A stretch of DNA of 17,076 bases from Lachnospiraceae bacterium (lineage in GTDB: Bacteria > Bacillota > Clostridia > Lachnospirales > Lachnospiraceae). Under the pieces are notes generated by a model that saw only the letters and a list, made by a program, of their open reading frames with translations, was not told the origin of the DNA and ran no database searches. The DNA is taken from contig CAAGRP010000151.1 of NCBI GenBank assembly GCA_900772685.1, forward strand, positions 1-17,076. The letters are read 5' to 3'. Below, in pieces: positions 1 to 7,762 of the stretch (its first letter is position 1; each line of letters begins with the position of its first letter). The translations under genes were made by a program, and so were the position numbers.

Positions 1-410
1 AGCATTTTTTTACCACGAAGTCCTGGAATATATGGCTCTCCAGCATCTTTAATCATTATTCCTTCGTGATGTTGAGCTATTGACAATTCAAACAGATCTT
101 CCACTTCTTTAACAGTATCAGGAGTTCCATAAACCATGTTGCTTAAATTGATTTCATCTGGTGTGGTGTTGACGATTTCCTCAAGTTTTTTTCTCCTTTT
201 AAGTAATGGTTCATCAATCATCGGAACTATGTAGTATAACAAATCAAAGAGGAAAACTTTTAGAGGGACCTGTTCCATAGCTTCGTCAATATTGTGTTTT
301 CTTCTGACTCTATGTAGAATATTCTGGAAAGATAAGGGTTTCCCGTCTCTTGTAGCTATTACTTCACCTTCTACAATATAATCTTCATGAGGGAGGTATT
401 CATTAAATAA
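1..410 (-). other. Foreign-looking segment: middle of an archaeal-type ATP-dependent DNA ligase
   Basis: This stretch encodes part of the adenylylation domain of an ATP-dependent DNA ligase, in frame with the aldolase to its right. Visible motifs are IVEGEV, the PLSFQNILHRVRR segment, VFLFDLLYY, LSNMVYGT, and EGIMIK followed by PGLRGKKML. This order and spacing match the LigB/LigI-type replicative ligases of methanogens. The wording is closest, from memory, to Methanobrevibacter-type enzymes; I could not verify this by search. Hand-counted GC is about 35%, against about 43% in the adjoining aldolase segment. Firmicutes normally rely on the NAD-dependent LigA, and a ligase fragment in a gluconate operon makes no functional sense. 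The start of the segment is uncertain by about 20 bases, because residues 95-100 (EIVDLF) could belong to either family. Confidence 0.75.
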
Positions 411-704
411 ATCCACGATTTCCGGATCAAAACCCGGGCTTACGATAAATTTAGCTCCTGCTCCCACCGCTTTATCAACCTGTTCTATTGTAAGAACCGT
501 TCCTGCTCCCACTAACATATCCGGATATTTTTCCGTCATGATCTTAATAGACTCCTCTGCAGCTTTCGTTCTAAATGTAACCTCGGCGCAAGGAAGTCCT
601 CCTTCAACCAATGCGTCTGCAAGCTTTTCAGCATCTTTCGCATCTTCAAGCACTACAACCGGTACAACAAGCATCTTCTCTAATTTTTCAATAATTGTAT
701 TCAT
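1..704 (-). CDS. eda: Hybrid open frame: KDPG aldolase N-terminus joined to a piece of ATP-dependent DNA ligase (partial, probably chimeric)
   Basis: The frame starts at ATG 704 behind GGGAGAGG, 21 bp after the dehydratase stop, and stays open to the window edge (234 codons). Residues 1 to about 95 are a KDPG/KHG aldolase. They start MNTIIEKLEKMLVVPVVV and include CAEVTFRT, with E41 and R45 at the places of the family's catalytic Glu and phosphate-binding Arg, then VGAGTVLT and AKFIVSPGF. In this family the enzyme splits 2-keto-3-deoxy-6-phosphogluconate into pyruvate and glyceraldehyde 3-phosphate. From about residue 99 the protein becomes DNA ligase: DYIVEGEVIAT (motif III region), KVFLFDLLYY, then EGIMIKD (motif IV). 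The aldolase half lacks the barrel's second half with the Schiff-base Lys (normally in a KFFPA motif), and the ligase half lacks motif I. Neither part could work alone. The true gene is an eda homologue broken by a junction. The aldolase and ligase assignments are firm; the cause of the fusion is inferred. Confidence 0.8.
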   Translation of the reverse strand, partial: MNTIIEKLEKMLVVPVVVLEDAKDAEKLADALVEGGLPCAEVTFRTKAAEESIKIMTEKYPDMLVGAGTVLTIEQVDKAVGAGAKFIVSPGFDPEIVDLFNEYLPHEDYIVEGEVIATRDGKPLSFQNILHRVRRKHNIDEAMEQVPLKVFLFDLLYYIVPMIDEPLLKRRKKLEEIVNTTPDEINLSNMVYGTPDTVKEVEDLFELSIAQHHEGIMIKDAGEPYIPGLRGKKM

Positions 705-725
705 CGTTTTTTCCTCTCCCTATTA

Positions 726-2510
726 TTAATCCATGTAAGCACCCTTCATCGAGCTTACCGCATGCTGTGCATATAATTTCAAAAGACCTCTCTTGTATTT
801 GCTCTCAAAGCCCTTCCAATCGGCCTTTCTTATCTTTAAAACTGCCTCTACCTCTTCCGGAGATTTTTTCTCTCCATGAATGCCTACAATAGAAATCTTT
901 CTGTTTTCAACATCAAGTTCAATAAGATCGCCTTCTTCAACAAATGCGATCGGACCACCTGCCGCTGCTTCCGGTGATACATGCCCGATAACAGGCCCTC
1001 TTGATGCACCTGAAAATCTTCCATCCGTAATAAGCGCAACGCTTGAAGCAAGCTTCGGATCAGCGCAAATAGCTTCTCCCGTATAGAACATCTCCGGCAT
1101 TCCGCTTCCTCTCGGTCCTTCGTATCGGATAAAGATCGCATCTCCGGGTTTCACTTCTCCATGAAGAACCGCATTAATACATGCTTCTTCACTGTCAAAA
1201 GGCTTTGCATTCAGAACCGCTTTGAACATATTTTTCGGACATGCTGTATGTTTAATAACGCAGCCCTCCGGCGCAAGATTGCCTTTCAAAATAGCAATAC
1301 TTCCCTCGGTTCCCTTTGCATTATCAAAGGAATGAATGATCTCTTCCCTGCTTATATTCCTTCCGAACAGTTTTGATTTCTCGCTAAGTATTTCATCGCA
1401 ATGCTCGTAATAGCCGTTTTTCTTAAGTTCCTCCAGATTTTCTCCCAGAGTTTTTCCGGTAACCGTCATTACATCAAGATGAAGCATGCTCTTTATTTCT
1501 TCCATCACACGCGGTACACCTCCCGCATAATAGAAATACTGTGCAGGCCAGTCTCCCGACGGACGGATATTTAATAAATAATGTGCTCCTCTATGTAAAC
1601 GATCGAAAGTCTCTGCATCAATTTCAAATCCGAATTCATGAGCTATCGCAGGGATATGCATTGTTGCATTCGTAGAACCGGATATTGCAGCATGAACCAT
1701 GATCGCATTTTCAAAGCTTTCTTTTGTCACTATATCCGATGCTTTAATTCCTTTTGAAACTAAATACATTAACTGTTTTCCCGCATTATATGCAGCTTCT
1801 TTTAACTCCGGTGCTGTAGATGGCATTAATGCGGTTCCCGGTATCATAAGTCCGAGCGCTTCAGCCATGATCTGCATTGTTGATGCAGTTCCCATAAAAG
1901 AACATGCACCGCAGCTTGGACATGCATGCTGTTTATAGTAATCCAACTGCTCATTTGGAATAACTCCTGTCTTTTCCCATGCATCAAATTTTCCTATCTG
2001 TTCCAATGTCAGCAGTTCATTGATCTTACATGCCAGGTCATCTACTACATATTTTTCAGGTAATTCATACGCTTCCATGACTCCGCCGGCCACGACAATC
2101 GCACTCATATCCTTCAAACGTCCGATACTCATCAGCATAGCAGGCATAGCTTTATCGCAGCTTGCCACAAATACTCCGCCATCAAATACCGTTGCATTTG
2201 CCTGTGCCTCTACCAGATTCACTATCGCATCGCGATGTGCCAGAGAGTAATTAATTCCATCATGCCCCTGTGCAATTCCATCGCACATATCTGTTGCAAA
2301 ATATCTTGCGGCCTTTCCGCCGTTTTCATCTATAGCCTTTACGGCTTCCTCTACAAAAACATTTAAATGAGCCGATCCCGGGTGGCTGTCCCCATATGAG
2401 CTTTCAACCATAATCTGAGGTTTCGATAGATCACAGACCTTCCAGCCCATTCCCATTCGAAGCGGATCCATCTCCGGTGCAAGTTTCCTTACTTTTTCAC
2501 TCCTAAGCAT
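726..2510 (-). CDS. IlvD/Edd-family dehydratase, probable sugar-acid (gluconate or 6-phosphogluconate) dehydratase
   Basis: This 594-residue protein, of usual length for the family, removes water from a dihydroxy acid using an Fe-S cluster and Mg. Cluster and metal motifs seen are ASCDKAMPA (C118, D119, K120), CPSCGACSFMGTAS (C203 aligns with the second cluster Cys of IlvD), and the C-terminal signature TDGRFSGAS (495-503). At the place where [2Fe-2S] members have a first Cys (near residues 40-48, GDSHPGSAHL) there is none. This resembles E. coli IlvD and Edd, which carry an oxygen-labile 4Fe-4S cluster. The ATG follows AAAAGGAGATAAAT. The gene lies between a GntP permease (42 bp upstream) and a KDPG aldolase (21 bp downstream). 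That context argues for an aldonate such as gluconate rather than branched-chain amino acid synthesis. The sequence alone does not decide between 6-phosphogluconate, free gluconate or another hexonate or pentonate. Confidence 0.85.
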   Translation of the reverse strand: MLRSEKVRKLAPEMDPLRMGMGWKVCDLSKPQIMVESSYGDSHPGSAHLNVFVEEAVKAIDENGGKAARYFATDMCDGIAQGHDGINYSLAHRDAIVNLVEAQANATVFDGGVFVASCDKAMPAMLMSIGRLKDMSAIVVAGGVMEAYELPEKYVVDDLACKINELLTLEQIGKFDAWEKTGVIPNEQLDYYKQHACPSCGACSFMGTASTMQIMAEALGLMIPGTALMPSTAPELKEAAYNAGKQLMYLVSKGIKASDIVTKESFENAIMVHAAISGSTNATMHIPAIAHEFGFEIDAETFDRLHRGAHYLLNIRPSGDWPAQYFYYAGGVPRVMEEIKSMLHLDVMTVTGKTLGENLEELKKNGYYEHCDEILSEKSKLFGRNISREEIIHSFDNAKGTEGSIAILKGNLAPEGCVIKHTACPKNMFKAVLNAKPFDSEEACINAVLHGEVKPGDAIFIRYEGPRGSGMPEMFYTGEAICADPKLASSVALITDGRFSGASRGPVIGHVSPEAAAGGPIAFVEEGDLIELDVENRKISIVGIHGEKKSPEEVEAVLKIRKADWKGFESKYKRGLLKLYAQHAVSSMKGAYMD

Positions 2511-2552
2511 ATTTATCTCCTTTTCCTTTCATTTCACAGATCACGAAAAATA

Positions 2553-3920
2553 CTATGAAACTATAAACCAAACAACGGTAGCTCCTACAACTCCGACCAG
2601 ACCTACAATTGTTTCCATTGCTGTCCATGTTTTAAGGTTTGTCTTTTCATCAATCTCAAACAGCGACTTAGAAAGCCAGAAACCGGAATCATTTACATGA
2701 CTGAATGCGGTTCCTCCCGCTGCGATCGCAATTGTTATTGTTGCAAGCTGTAACTGCGAAAATCCCGAAACCATAGGCATTGAAGAAATAATTCCTGCCG
2801 CCATGGTCATTGATACTGTAGCCGATCCAACCGAAACTCTCACAACAGCCGCTACTAAAAACGCAACTAATACCATCGGCAACGGCAGGCTGCCTACAAG
2901 ATTTCCAAACAATTCACCGATTCCGGAATTCTGAAGGACAAACCTGAGCATTCCGCCTCCTGAGATCAGAAGGATAATGTTTCCGCAGGAATGCAGTGAA
3001 TTGGTCATTATACCCGCAAGCTCTTTAATGCTGAAGCCGCCACGCAATCCCAAAAGCAGCATTGCACAGATAGTTGAAAGCAGGAGTGCTATTACCGGAG
3101 TTCCAAGAAACTCCAATATAGGCTGTGCAGGCTTCATAAACGGAATGATCGATGATAGTGTATTTAAAATGATCAGAAATAACGGAAGCAGAATGATACA
3201 TGCGATCAACCAGAAATTCGGTTTCTTATCCGTTTGCTTTTGCTCGGCTTCTTTTTCATTTTCCAGATAAGCAGTCGGCACCGGACAAAAAATCTTTCCT
3301 CCGATAAATCTGGCAAATACCGGTCCCGCCAGGATCATTGCCGGAATTCCGATCAAAATTCCTAACATGATAACGTAACTAAGCTCGACCCCAAGCATTT
3401 CAGCAACTAATACCGGACCTGGTGTCGGCGGCACAAATGCATGTCCGATAGCAAGTCCCGCAAGCAACGGTATCGAATAATAGAATACGGATTTGTTTGT
3501 TTTCCTTGCAATTCCGAATGCAACCGGTATCAAAATCAATAAACCGGATTCAAAAAACACCGGCATTCCGACGATCAATCCTGTAATACCCAGTGCCCAT
3601 GGTGCTTTTTTTTCGCCAAATACTTTTAATAAAGTATCTGCAATTACTTCCACGCCGCCGGACACCTGCAGGATCGCACCAAACATCGATCCCAGTCCTA
3701 TCAGTATTGCGATCGTCTGAAGTGTATTTCCTACACCTTCGGCCAATGTACCTGTAATCATGGTAAACGGCATACCCGATACTAAACCGATAATCAATGC
3801 CGAAGACATGATCGCAATAAAAGGTTGTATCTTAACTTTAATTATCAAAAAAAGCAAGACTGCAAAGCCTAATAGTGCTCCTATGATCAGTCTTTCCGGC
3901 GAAGCTACAAAAACGTCCAT
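2553..3920 (-). CDS. gntP: GntP-family gluconate/aldonate permease
   Basis: This is a polytopic inner-membrane protein of 455 residues, almost entirely hydrophobic helices (about 12-14 segments), typical of the GntP/GntT gluconate:H+ symporters. Family landmarks are GLGSMFGAIL in the N-terminal half, HAFVPPTPGPV near the middle, and the C-terminal GGTAFSHVNDSGFWLSK (about 402-418). A charged loop (NEKEAEQKQTDKK) splits the two halves. The frame could begin at a GTG two codons upstream (3926). The ATG at 3920 is preferred because AGGAGG (3928-3933) sits 7 bases before it but only 1 base before the GTG. It is the first gene of the catabolic unit, behind its own promoter. Cargo is probably gluconate, given the downstream dehydratase and aldolase, but other GntP members carry fructuronate, idonate, xylonate or glycerate-type acids. 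The symbol is given at family level. Confidence 0.85.
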   Translation of the reverse strand: MDVFVASPERLIIGALLGFAVLLFLIIKVKIQPFIAIMSSALIIGLVSGMPFTMITGTLAEGVGNTLQTIAILIGLGSMFGAILQVSGGVEVIADTLLKVFGEKKAPWALGITGLIVGMPVFFESGLLILIPVAFGIARKTNKSVFYYSIPLLAGLAIGHAFVPPTPGPVLVAEMLGVELSYVIMLGILIGIPAMILAGPVFARFIGGKIFCPVPTAYLENEKEAEQKQTDKKPNFWLIACIILLPLFLIILNTLSSIIPFMKPAQPILEFLGTPVIALLLSTICAMLLLGLRGGFSIKELAGIMTNSLHSCGNIILLISGGGMLRFVLQNSGIGELFGNLVGSLPLPMVLVAFLVAAVVRVSVGSATVSMTMAAGIISSMPMVSGFSQLQLATITIAIAAGGTAFSHVNDSGFWLSKSLFEIDEKTNLKTWTAMETIVGLVGVVGATVVWFIVS

Positions 3921-3988
3921 TCGCACACCTCCTGTTTAAACTCATCAATATTTCCTGCGCATACATCAGACATCTTTTTTATATTTTT

Positions 3989-4017
3989 AGTATATATATC
4001 TTCTTTTTATCCTTCAA
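3989..4017 (-). promoter_or_regulatory. Promoter of the permease-dehydratase-aldolase unit
   Basis: Reading the minus strand there is a -35 TTGAAG (4012-4017), a spacer of exactly 17 bases and a -10 TATACT (3989-3994). Transcription would start near 3982, leaving a leader of about 60 bases before the permease ATG. The -35 overlaps a short direct repeat: TTGAA occurs twice, 10 bases apart (4013-4017 and 4023-4027). This may be part of an operator for the neighbouring GntR protein. The promoter call rests on consensus match only. Confidence 0.65.
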
Positions 4018-4054
4018 GTTGTTTCAAATCTACATCTTTTTTCCATATTTTGTT

Positions 4055-4095
4055 AAAAAAAACAGCCTTACTCTTGTATAGTAAGACTGTTTTTT
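4055..4095 (-). terminator. Rho-independent terminator after the gntR-type gene
   Basis: The stem pairs 4063-4071 with 4081-4089 (CAGCCTTAC with GTAAGACTG). On the minus strand this is a full 9-bp stem with one G-U pair and a 9-base loop, followed by eight U (4055-4062). On the plus strand the wobble becomes a C-A mismatch, though a T run is also present. It lies about 55 bp past the regulator's stop and before the permease promoter, so it separates the regulator transcript from the catabolic unit. Confidence 0.8.
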
Positions 4096-4149
4096 AATGT
4101 TCATTATTCAGTTTGAAGGCTTCACCATGCCGCAACTTGTCTGACATCT

Positions 4150-4851
4150 TCACTTTCTCTTCGACATTTCAAGCAAAGCCTGCCTGTTGTATGTAAGGTG
4201 CATTATCATGGCGCACTTTGCACCCATGCTGTCACCTCTGATTATTGCCTCAGTAATTTTCCTGTGTGTTTCTATCGTTTCTTTTTTCAATTGTCGTTTT
4301 GTCAGGTTTGCAAAAGTTGTAACAGCCGTAAGAATAACCGGAATAAGAACCTCTACGACCTGATTACCGCTGCATTTAGCAATTGCCTCATGGAACTCCA
4401 TATCTTTTTGAACATGGTTCTTTCCTTCTGTATATAACTGTTCCACCTCATCGCATAACATTTTGATACGGTTTTTGTCTTCTTCCGTGGCATTCCTGCA
4501 TGCGGTCGCTGCAACCTCAGGTTCCAACAGGATCCTGACATCGAACAGTTCCATTGCAAGTCTGTACTTATCTTCAAACTGTGATAACCCTAACGGATCA
4601 TCTACAACCATTTCTGTACTTTTTACAAATGTCCCTGCCCCTCGTTTTACCTCTAAGACGCCTTTACTAACAAGGCTTTTTGCAGCCTCCCGGATAGTGC
4701 TTCTACCGACTCCGAACTTTTCCGCTAATTTATATTCGCTTGGAAGCTTTGAACCTATTTTTATCTGCTCCTGTTGAATAAACATCATCAGTTGGTCTTC
4801 AATCTGCGGAACTAATAATTCTTGTTTAACCTTCTCATACTGATATGCCAT
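4150..4851 (-). CDS. GntR-family transcriptional regulator, FadR subfamily (FCD domain)
   Basis: This 233-residue DNA-binding regulator has a winged helix-turn-helix in residues 14-77. It reads LPSEYKLAEKFGVGRSTIRE, then GVLEVKRGAGTFV, the canonical GntR recognition helix and wing. An all-helical FCD effector domain follows (about 96-225). Its putative metal and ligand residues are all present: D150 and H154 (in DMEFHEAIA), H196 (in THRKI) and H218 (in MHLTYN). Members with these residues usually bind a carboxylic acid through a divalent metal. It starts at ATG 4851 behind AGGAGG with a 5-base gap. It is transcribed in the same direction as, and just before, the permease-dehydratase-aldolase genes, with a terminator and a fresh promoter in between. 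The likely role is control of those genes in response to the sugar acid or its keto-deoxy product. This role is inferred from position. Confidence 0.88.
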   Translation of the reverse strand: MAYQYEKVKQELLVPQIEDQLMMFIQQEQIKIGSKLPSEYKLAEKFGVGRSTIREAAKSLVSKGVLEVKRGAGTFVKSTEMVVDDPLGLSQFEDKYRLAMELFDVRILLEPEVAATACRNATEEDKNRIKMLCDEVEQLYTEGKNHVQKDMEFHEAIAKCSGNQVVEVLIPVILTAVTTFANLTKRQLKKETIETHRKITEAIIRGDSMGAKCAMIMHLTYNRQALLEMSKRK

Positions 4852-4919
4852 AAAGACCTCCTATCGATGATGCTTACTTGCCATATCTCTCGGGATAACC
4901 GCTTAGCCTCGCATATAAT

Positions 4920-6404
4920 TTATACGTGATAAAGCTTTGATTCCTGATAGTGCGGCTCACAGGTAAGTCTGATTCCGAGCTTTCTGAATATCGCCTCGTC
5001 AACATTTGAAAGGATGACGGTACAGTGTGCCTCGCATCCGTCCAACGCCTTAAGCTGACTTAATGCTTTGTCCGCAAGCTCATCCGTAGCGGCACAGATA
5101 GACAGTGCCAGCAGCACCTCATCCGTATGAAGTCTCGGGTTCTTACTTCCGAGTGTACCTGTTTTCAGCTTCTGGATAGGCTCTATTATCTGAGGCGAGA
5201 TCAGAAGCTTTTCATCCGGGATGTTGGCAAGCGCCTTCAATGCATTTAAGAGCATTGCGGAACAGGAGCCTAAAAGCTCGCTTGTCTTTCCCGTAAGTAT
5301 CCTTCCATCCGGAAGCTCTATTGCAGCTGCAGGCTCATTTGTGACCTCCGCCTTTTCAAGAGCCGCCGCTACTACCTTTCTGTCCTCAATCGAAGCTCCT
5401 GCCTTTTTCATAAGGAGCTCGATCTTATATACTACATTTTCGTCTGCGTTTCCCTTTCTTAAGTCACAGCAGGCCGTATAATATCTTCTTATTATCTCCT
5501 GTTTTGCCGCATCGCAGACTGCATCGTCATCTATTATACAGTTTCCTGCCATATTTACTCCCATATCCGTAGGAGACTTATACGGGCATTCTCCCATTAT
5601 CTTTTCGAGCATTGCCGATAATACAGGAAAGATCTCAACATCTCTGTTGTAGTTTACGGTCGTTTTTCCGTATGCTTCAAGATGGAACGGATCGATCATG
5701 TTTACATCGTCAAGATCGGCCGTTGCCGCCTCGTAAGCTATATTTACCGGGTGCTTAAGCGAAAGATTCCAGATAGGGAATGTCTCGAATTTGGCATATC
5801 CTGCCTTTATGCCTCTCTTGTACTCATGATAGAGCTGAGAAAGACAGGTCGCCATCTTTCCGCTTCCCGGTCCCGGAGCCGTTACTACCACAAGCTCCCT
5901 TTCGGTCTTAATGTAATCATTTTTTCCGTATCCGTTATCACTTACTATATTTGCTATATTAGACGGATATCCCTCTATAGGATAATGTCTGTATACCTTT
6001 ACACCCAGTTTTTCAAGCTTTTCCTGAAATGAAACCGCTGCACTCTGTCCGCAGAACTTGGTCATAACAACGCTTCCGACGTACAGACCTATTCCTCTGA
6101 ACTCATCTATCAGTCTTAATATATCCGAATCATACGTTATTCCGATATCGCTTCTCACTTTGTTCTGTTCGATTGCCTCTGCCGCAATGACCATTACGAT
6201 CTCTACTTTTTCCTTTATCTGCAGAAGCATCCGAAGCTTACTGTCCGGCTGAAATCCCGGCAATACCCTCGATGCATGATAATCGTCAAATAATTTTCCT
6301 CCGAACTCAAGATAAAGCTTTCCTCCGAACTGGGAGATACGCTCCTTTATCTTTTCCGACTGCATTCTGAGATACTTGTCGTTATCAAACCCTGTTGTTA
6401 TCAT
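4920..6404 (-). CDS. DUF1846 (UPF0371) family protein of unknown function
   Basis: This 494-residue soluble protein matches the DUF1846 family, common in Firmicutes and Actinobacteria and without an assigned role. It starts MITTGFDNDKYLRMQSE and carries the strongly conserved TAPGPGSGKMATCLSQLYHE (175-194), which resembles a P-loop (G178-K183). The family hallmarks GYAKFETFPIWNLSLKHPVN and TTVNYNRDVEIFPVL are also present. The end LTCEPHYQESKLYHV is full length. No membrane segment or signal peptide is seen. Its ATG overlaps the rarA stop in an ATGA, with GGGGG in the end of rarA serving as a ribosome site, so it is probably translationally coupled to rarA. ATP binding is suggested only by the P-loop-like motif. 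The 68 bases after its stop hold no clear terminator, so some read-through into the GntR gene is possible. Confidence 0.88.
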   Translation of the reverse strand: MITTGFDNDKYLRMQSEKIKERISQFGGKLYLEFGGKLFDDYHASRVLPGFQPDSKLRMLLQIKEKVEIVMVIAAEAIEQNKVRSDIGITYDSDILRLIDEFRGIGLYVGSVVMTKFCGQSAAVSFQEKLEKLGVKVYRHYPIEGYPSNIANIVSDNGYGKNDYIKTERELVVVTAPGPGSGKMATCLSQLYHEYKRGIKAGYAKFETFPIWNLSLKHPVNIAYEAATADLDDVNMIDPFHLEAYGKTTVNYNRDVEIFPVLSAMLEKIMGECPYKSPTDMGVNMAGNCIIDDDAVCDAAKQEIIRRYYTACCDLRKGNADENVVYKIELLMKKAGASIEDRKVVAAALEKAEVTNEPAAAIELPDGRILTGKTSELLGSCSAMLLNALKALANIPDEKLLISPQIIEPIQKLKTGTLGSKNPRLHTDEVLLALSICAATDELADKALSQLKALDGCEAHCTVILSNVDEAIFRKLGIRLTCEPHYQESKLYHV

Positions 6405-7750
6405 TTTTCGCCCCCTGTTGACTGACTTTTAATATTTCTTTCTCTTAAATGTTTAAGATGTTCACTTATATGTTCTTCGTATCCGTTTTTTCCGGGTCTG
6501 TAAAAGACTTCGTTTTCTATTTCGGACGGCAGATACTGCTGCTCTACGTAATTTTCCGGATAATCATGTGCATATTTATAGCCTATGCCGCGTCCGAGAT
6601 CTTTTGCCCCTTTGTAATGACTGTCCCTAAGATGCGGCGGAACCGTCGTCTTTACCTTCGATACATTTGCAAGCGCATCGTCTATTGCCATTATACATGC
6701 ATTGCTCTTAGGCGCACACGCCACATATATGGCAGCCTGCGCAAGCACGATCCTTGCCTCCGGCATTCCAAGCCGTTCTATAGCTATCGCAGCTGATGCC
6801 GCAACCTGCATTGCATTGGGATCCGCATTTCCGACATCCTCCGAAGCGCATATCATTATCCTTCGGGAGATGAATTTGATGTCCTCTCCTGCCGCAAGCA
6901 TCTTTGCAAGATAATATACCGCCGCATCAGGATCCGAACCTCTCATGCTTTTTATAAATGCCGATATGACATCGTAATGCTGATCTCCGTCCTTATCGTA
7001 ATGCACTACTCTTTTCTGTATACATTCCGAAGCCGTATCTATATCTATATGTATTTTCCCATCCTTCGAAAGCGGCGTGGTAAGCACCGCAAGCTCCAGC
7101 GCATTCAATGCATTTCTTGCATCTCCGCCCGCCATATCCGCAAGGAAATCAAGTGCCTCGTCATCTATATCCGCATTATATGCGCCCATGCCCTTTACAG
7201 GATCTTTTATGGCTCGCTCTATCAGCTTTTTAATATCATTTTTTTCGAGCGGCATAAGCTCGAATATTATGGATCTCGAAAGCAGAGCTTTATTCACTTC
7301 AAAATAAGGGTTCTCGGTAGTTGCCCCTATAAGTATTATCGTTCCGTTTTCAACAAACGGAAGCAGATAATCCTGCTGCGCCTTATTGAATCTGTGGATC
7401 TCATCGACAAACATTATAGTCCGTCTCGCATACATTGCAAGACATTCCTTCGCCTTATCAACAGCCGCTTCCATATCCTTTTTCCCGGAGGTTGTGGCAT
7501 TTATCTGGACAAATTCCGAGCTGCTCGTATTTGCGATCACAGAGGCAAGTGTGGTCTTGCCTGTTCCTGCCGGTCCGTAAAATATTACCGAGCTGAGCTT
7601 ATCCGCCATTATGGCTCTGTAAAGCATCCTACCCTTGCCGATTATATGCTCCTGTCCGACTACCTCATCGAGGCTCTCAGGTCTCATCCTCGCAGCAAGA
7701 GGCGCATCCGTTTTAAGTTGTTTTTCCTGCATGTAATCAAATAGATCCAA
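6401..7750 (-). CDS. rarA: RarA (MgsA) replication-associated recombination ATPase
   Basis: This 449-residue AAA+ ATPase of the clamp-loader-like RarA/MgsA/WRNIP1 family acts at stalled replication forks and binds SSB in characterised members. Walker A is GPAGTGKT (59-66), Walker B is IMFVDEIHRF (112-121, D116 and E117), sensor 1 is IGATTENP (141-148), and the arginine finger is LLSRS (R159). The C-terminal tetramerisation half includes EDVGNADP and the typical PPHLRDSHY and GIGYKYAHDYP. The start is TTG at 7750: GGAG lies 7 bases before it, and the resulting MDLFDYMQE matches the usual N-terminus of clostridial RarA. The next ATG, 6 codons in, has no ribosome site. It sits 12 bp after the DUF2298 gene, and its ribosome site is right beside that gene's stop. 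Its own stop overlaps the DUF1846 start. The three look co-transcribed. Confidence 0.93.
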   Translation of the reverse strand: MDLFDYMQEKQLKTDAPLAARMRPESLDEVVGQEHIIGKGRMLYRAIMADKLSSVIFYGPAGTGKTTLASVIANTSSSEFVQINATTSGKKDMEAAVDKAKECLAMYARRTIMFVDEIHRFNKAQQDYLLPFVENGTIILIGATTENPYFEVNKALLSRSIIFELMPLEKNDIKKLIERAIKDPVKGMGAYNADIDDEALDFLADMAGGDARNALNALELAVLTTPLSKDGKIHIDIDTASECIQKRVVHYDKDGDQHYDVISAFIKSMRGSDPDAAVYYLAKMLAAGEDIKFISRRIMICASEDVGNADPNAMQVAASAAIAIERLGMPEARIVLAQAAIYVACAPKSNACIMAIDDALANVSKVKTTVPPHLRDSHYKGAKDLGRGIGYKYAHDYPENYVEQQYLPSEIENEVFYRPGKNGYEEHISEHLKHLRERNIKSQSTGGEK

Positions 7751-7762
7751 TTTACCGCTCCG

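Noticed and set aside
1..704. A real bifunctional aldolase-ligase enzyme
   Set aside because: Both halves are missing essential catalytic residues, and base composition shifts at the join. A working fusion is implausible.
6977..7744. 255-codon plus-strand open frame opposite rarA
   Set aside because: It is rich in Arg, Cys, Tyr and Ile in a way typical of antisense frames, has no ribosome site or recognisable domain, and lies wholly opposite a well-supported rarA.
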